Source of the DNA: Lachnoclostridium sp. UBA1241
Lineage (GTDB): Bacteria > Bacillota > Clostridia > Lachnospirales > Lachnospiraceae
Length of the DNA: 7,101 nucleotides
Assembly (NCBI GenBank): GCA_002308955.1
Contig: DBWJ01000048.1
Span: forward strand, 5,819-12,919
Direction of reading: 5' to 3'
In this document: positions 4,567 through 7,101 of the stretch, in pieces
Numbering within the stretch: position 1 is the stretch's first letter
How the letters are laid out: the number at the start of each line of letters is the position of its first letter
Translations under genes and position numbers: made by a program
Notes under the pieces: model-generated
Told to the model about the DNA's origin: nothing
Databases searched by the model: none
Seen by the model: only the letters and a program-made list of their open reading frames with translations

Positions 4567-5799
4567 ATGAGAGAACTGTTTCGCATGGACCGGCAGAATT
4601 ACAATCCTGGCGGACCGGTATACACGAGGCCGTCGGCGCGCGGCGTGGTTTTAAAGAACGGAAGGATTCTGTTAAACCACATCGCAAAGTATAACAGCTT
4701 TGAATTTCCGGGCGGCGGGCTCGAGCCCGGCGAGACGCCCGAGCAGGCGTTGGTCCGCGAGGTCGCGGAGGAAACCGGGTATGTCGTGATTCCCGAAACC
4801 ATCCGCGAGTTCGGCATTGTCGTAAGAAGACAGCAGGACAGCAAGGACCCTGACGGCATTTTCGAGCAGATGAATTATTACTATTACTGCGAGGTGAAGG
4901 ACGAGACCGTCCCGCGAAAGCTCGACGAGCACGAGATCGTTGACGGCACGGAGCCGGTCTGGTTCGACGCGCTTTCGATTCCGATTCACCGTACCCGAAA
5001 GGCCTTCGAGCGCTTCGGTGAGGCACACTTCGACCGCGAATACCGCGTCATGGAAATCGCGGACCTGGAGCTTCGGAAGACTTGCTACGAGGCGACCGAG
5101 GAGGCCGGCATTCTGGCCGTCGGTAAGGACATCCCGGAGATGCTCGATTTCGTGAAGAAAACACTCGGCGAGACCCAAACCGAAGGCGAGGGCGGCGTCG
5201 GCGTTCATAAGACGGAATTCGGCTACACGCGCTACGAGCATACGAAGCGCGTGCTCGCGTGGGCGAAGCGCCTTTACGACGCGACTCCCGATAAGACCGG
5301 GCTCCGCTACGATGACCTGATGATCGCGACCGTTTTCCACGACGTGGGCCGCGCCGTTACGGCAAGCCGCGGCGGCAATCACGCGAAGGCCGGCGTTCCG
5401 ATTACGAGAGATTATCTGCTCGGAAGAGGCTTCGACGCAGACCGCGCGGAGTACATCGCGGGCCTTGTCGGTGCCCATTCCGACAAATGGAACATGCGTA
5501 ACCCGGACATAGATCGGAACCTTTTAATGCTGATGGAAGCGGACCTGCTTGACGACATGGGGCTTCTCGGAATCGTGATGGACACGCTGATCGTGCGGGC
5601 CCGCAAGGAAGACGCAACGTTCTACGACTGCTACAACCATTACGAGCGCTACACGCACCCGATGCAGCACGACTGCCCGGTCGTGACTCCCGAGGCGCGC
5701 GCCTTCTGGGACGAGAAGACCGAAGCGGTCGAGCAGTTCATAAAGCTGTACCGCCGAGACATCCTGATCGGCGCCGAGAATTACAAAGGTTACCGATAG
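4567..5799 (+). CDS. Two-domain Nudix-HD hydrolase
   Basis: The 410-aa product joins two phosphohydrolase folds. Residues 16-138 are a Nudix domain with a complete box at 50-72 (G50, E56, R64, E65, E68, E69, G71). Residues 218-345 are an HD domain with H225 (YEHTKRVL), H258-D259 (FHDVGRA), H304 (GAHSD) and D326 (EADLLDD), the H...HD...H...D metal ligand pattern, with H272 a possible extra ligand. Residues 139-217 form a helical, charged linker with a Glu/Gly-rich stretch (201-212). Nudix domains split nucleoside diphosphate compounds and HD domains remove phosphates from nucleotides, so sequential action on one substrate is possible but is inference. Start ATG 4567 has AGAAAGG 7 nt upstream (4553-4559); the open frame extends back to 4195 only as an alternative frame of the upstream Nudix gene. 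It is the last gene of the operon, and no clear terminator follows. Confidence 0.88.
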   Translation: MRELFRMDRQNYNPGGPVYTRPSARGVVLKNGRILLNHIAKYNSFEFPGGGLEPGETPEQALVREVAEETGYVVIPETIREFGIVVRRQQDSKDPDGIFEQMNYYYYCEVKDETVPRKLDEHEIVDGTEPVWFDALSIPIHRTRKAFERFGEAHFDREYRVMEIADLELRKTCYEATEEAGILAVGKDIPEMLDFVKKTLGETQTEGEGGVGVHKTEFGYTRYEHTKRVLAWAKRLYDATPDKTGLRYDDLMIATVFHDVGRAVTASRGGNHAKAGVPITRDYLLGRGFDADRAEYIAGLVGAHSDKWNMRNPDIDRNLLMLMEADLLDDMGLLGIVMDTLIVRARKEDATFYDCYNHYERYTHPMQHDCPVVTPEARAFWDEKTEAVEQFIKLYRRDILIGAENYKGYR

Positions 5800-5815
5800 G
5801 ATAACCGGGACAATC

Positions 5816-5838
5816 GCGGAATCCGTGAGGGATACCGC
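5816..5838 (+). other. Imperfect hairpin after the Nudix-HD gene
   Basis: GCGGAATCC (5816-5824) and GGATACCGC (5830-5838) are complementary except for a central A-A mismatch, with a 5-nt loop. It lies 17 nt after the Nudix-HD stop and 9 nt before the candidate -35 of the kinase promoter. No T tract follows, so it is a poor intrinsic terminator; it may be an mRNA 3' end structure or an operator. Confidence 0.4.
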
Positions 5839-5847
5839 TAAGATGTC

Positions 5848-5876
5848 TTGAAAATTCCCGCAAAATGTGCGATGAT
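5848..5876 (+). promoter_or_regulatory. Possible promoter of the FGGY kinase gene
   Basis: TTGAAA (5848-5853), a 17-nt spacer and GATGAT (5871-5876) preceded by TGC (extended -10). The -35 matches consensus at five of six bases and the -10 at four of six. Transcription would begin near 5883, leaving a leader of about 106 nt that holds the fold at 5888-5953. Read-through from the operon upstream is an alternative. Confidence 0.42.
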
Positions 5877-5887
5877 ATCAGACAGCA

Positions 5888-5953
5888 GCGACACCGCCGC
5901 AGCGACCGTTCAACAGCGGAACGCCGCACGGCAGCAGACGGCGACAGTGTCGC
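5888..5953 (+). promoter_or_regulatory. GC-rich structured leader of the kinase gene
   Basis: The stretch 5800-5988 holds no convincing gene. Within it GCGACAC (5888-5894) and CGCCG (5895-5899) pair with GTGTCGC (5947-5953) and CGGCG (5939-5943), a 12-bp stem interrupted only by a 3-nt bulge (5944-5946). Inside it CGTTC (5907-5911) pairs with GAACG (5919-5923), and GCCG/CGGC (5923-5932) can form a tight second hairpin. ATTTTCC follows, too few T residues for a good terminator. It may be a leader control element, a weak terminator of the operon upstream or an mRNA stabiliser; no known riboswitch class is recognised. Confidence 0.45.
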
Positions 5954-5988
5954 ATTTTCCGAAATAACAAAAAGGAAGGTATAAGGGG

Positions 5989-7101
5989 ATGGACAACAGA
6001 ACAATCCTTGCTGAGGGCAAGGCAGTATTGGGAATCGAGTTCGGCTCGACAAGAATCAAGGCCGTCGTCATCGACGCGGACGGCAATGTGCTCGCACAGG
6101 GCGGCCACGGCTGGGAGAACCGCTATGAGAACGGCGTGTGGACGTACAGCGAGGAGGACATCCGTAACGGACTCCGCAGCTGCTACGCGGACCTTCGGGC
6201 AAATGTGAAGAAGGAATACGGCATCGAGATCACAAGCTTCGCAGCTATCGGCATTTCGGCGATGATGCACGGCTATCTGGCATTTGACGCGGCAGGCAAT
6301 CTGCTCGTTCCGTTCCGCACCTGGCGGAACACGATTACGGAGGACGCGGCGTCCGTTCTGACGAAGGCGTTCGACTTCAACATCCCGCAGCGGTGGAGCA
6401 TCGCGCACCTGTATCAGGCGATGCGGAACGGGGAAGCCCATGTGCCGCAGATTGCGCATTTTACGACGCTCGCAGGATGGGTGCATGAGCAGCTGACCGG
6501 CGAGAAGGTGCTCGGCGTCGGCGACGCTTCCGGCATGTTCCCGATTGACTCGGCGACCGGAGATTACGACGCGCGCATGTTTGACATCTTCGACGAACTT
6601 CCGGAAGCAAAGAAGGTTTCCTGGAAGCTTCGCGACATCCTTCCGAAGGTGCTTTCGGCAGGAGAGAGCGCCGGCGTTCTGACCGCGGAAGGCGCAGCGT
6701 TCCTTGATGAATCCGGTAACCTTCAGGCCGGCATTCCGCTCTGCCCGCCCGAGGGTGACGCGGGCACCGGCATGGTGGCAACCAACAGCGTGGGACTCCG
6801 GACCGGTAACATCTCCGCCGGAACGAGCGTATTCGCGATGGTTGTTCTCGAGAAGCCGCTTTCGAAGGTATATCCGCAGATCGACCTCGTAACGACGCCC
6901 GACGGCGCCGCGGTTGCGATGGTTCACTGCAACAACTGTACTTCCGATATCAACGCCTGGGTGAACCTGTTCGGCGAGTTCGCGGCCGCGGCTGGAACGC
7001 CCATCGACAAGAACCGGCTCTACATCCTGCTGTTCAACAAGGCGCTGGAGGGCGAGGCGGACTGCGGCGGCCTGATGAGCTACAACTACCTCTCCGGCGA
7101 G
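5989..7101 (+). CDS. FGGY-family carbohydrate kinase, ribulokinase-like (3' end outside window)
   Basis: The frame is open for 371 codons to the right edge; the family is usually about 500-550 aa, so roughly a third is missing. It phosphorylates a sugar with ATP in the cytoplasm. Visible signatures are the N-terminal phosphate-binding loop LGIEFGSTRIKAVVID (14-29), the sugar-site region SAMMHGYLAFD (90-100) and PFRTWRNT (108-115), GDASGMFPID (178-187), the candidate catalytic aspartate D257 in PPEGDAGTGMVATN, and a GTS turn (278-280). The stretch AMVHCNNCTSDINAWVNLF (key residues H313, C314, C317, W324) is, from memory, typical of a subgroup of Bacteroides and Clostridia encoded beside L-arabinose isomerase and ribulose-phosphate epimerase genes, so L-ribulose is the likeliest substrate; xylulose is the alternative. 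Start ATG 5989 has AAGGAAGGT (5972-5980) 8 nt upstream. Its codons are strongly GC-biased, as in the genes before it. Confidence 0.88.
   Translation, partial: MDNRTILAEGKAVLGIEFGSTRIKAVVIDADGNVLAQGGHGWENRYENGVWTYSEEDIRNGLRSCYADLRANVKKEYGIEITSFAAIGISAMMHGYLAFDAAGNLLVPFRTWRNTITEDAASVLTKAFDFNIPQRWSIAHLYQAMRNGEAHVPQIAHFTTLAGWVHEQLTGEKVLGVGDASGMFPIDSATGDYDARMFDIFDELPEAKKVSWKLRDILPKVLSAGESAGVLTAEGAAFLDESGNLQAGIPLCPPEGDAGTGMVATNSVGLRTGNISAGTSVFAMVVLEKPLSKVYPQIDLVTTPDGAAVAMVHCNNCTSDINAWVNLFGEFAAAAGTPIDKNRLYILLFNKALEGEADCGGLMSYNYLSGE

Noticed and set aside
4672..5478. Open frame of 268 codons on the minus strand opposite the Nudix-HD gene
   Set aside because: It lies wholly within a well-supported gene with intact Nudix and HD motifs; the antisense product shows no domain.
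5865..5984. Leader open frame of 39 codons, ending TAA 4 nt before the kinase start
   Set aside because: It fills the leader neatly, but no ribosome binding site precedes its ATG, its start lies before the predicted transcription start, and the Arg-rich product reflects GC-rich DNA. It would deserve another look if the promoter lies further upstream.
5878..6927. Long open frame (349 codons) on the minus strand opposite the kinase gene
   Set aside because: The kinase frame on the plus strand is clear. GC-rich codons leave few stops on the opposite strand, and the antisense product has an Arg/His/Val-rich composition with no recognisable domain.

Overview
The window looks like chromosomal DNA of a Gram-positive anaerobe of the Clostridia (Lachnospiraceae-like or a neighbouring family). 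This is inferred from gene content, strong AGGAGG-type ribosome binding sites, extended -10 promoters and protein style. No rRNA or tRNA gene is present to anchor taxonomy. Most genes are GC-rich; the minus-strand pair at 958-2507 and the spacer behind it (about 2508-2756) are visibly richer in A+T.

Layout. (1) 2-886 (+): the C-terminal part of isoleucyl-tRNA synthetase (ileS), closed by a strong intrinsic terminator at 897-932. (2) 958-2507 (-): a compact two-gene module. The upstream gene encodes a 344-aa fusion of an XRE helix-turn-helix, an ImmA/IrrE-type zinc peptidase (HELAH) and a short C-terminal helical tail. The downstream gene, only 2 nt away and starting at TTG, encodes a 170-aa PIN-domain putative RNase. 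It has the layout of a toxin-antitoxin-like or stress-response cassette. It converges on ileS and has its own promoter with a near-perfect 21-bp palindrome over the -35 box. (3) 2757-5799 (+): four closely spaced genes that look like one operon: a Dabb-domain protein, a lipoprotein N-acetylmuramoyl-L-alanine amidase, a Nudix hydrolase, and a Nudix-HD fusion protein. A 35-bp tandem duplication spans the end of the amidase gene and the spacer before the Nudix gene. (4) 5800-5988: a gene-free leader with a possible promoter and a GC-rich predicted fold. (5) 5989 to the right edge (+): the first 371 codons of an FGGY sugar kinase resembling the ribulokinase-like group found in Bacteroides and Clostridia; it runs out of the window.

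How the parts fit. ileS is housekeeping. The XRE-peptidase/PIN pair is the accessory element: the XRE protein probably binds the palindrome and represses its own operon, its tail may bind the PIN protein, and its peptidase domain may relieve repression. The plus-strand operon combines cell-wall hydrolysis with nucleotide-type hydrolases of unknown substrate. The kinase probably begins a sugar-utilisation locus to the right. The points most worth a second look are the three-part regulator with its PIN partner, the Nudix-HD fusion beside a second Nudix gene, the 35-bp duplication, and the structured kinase leader.
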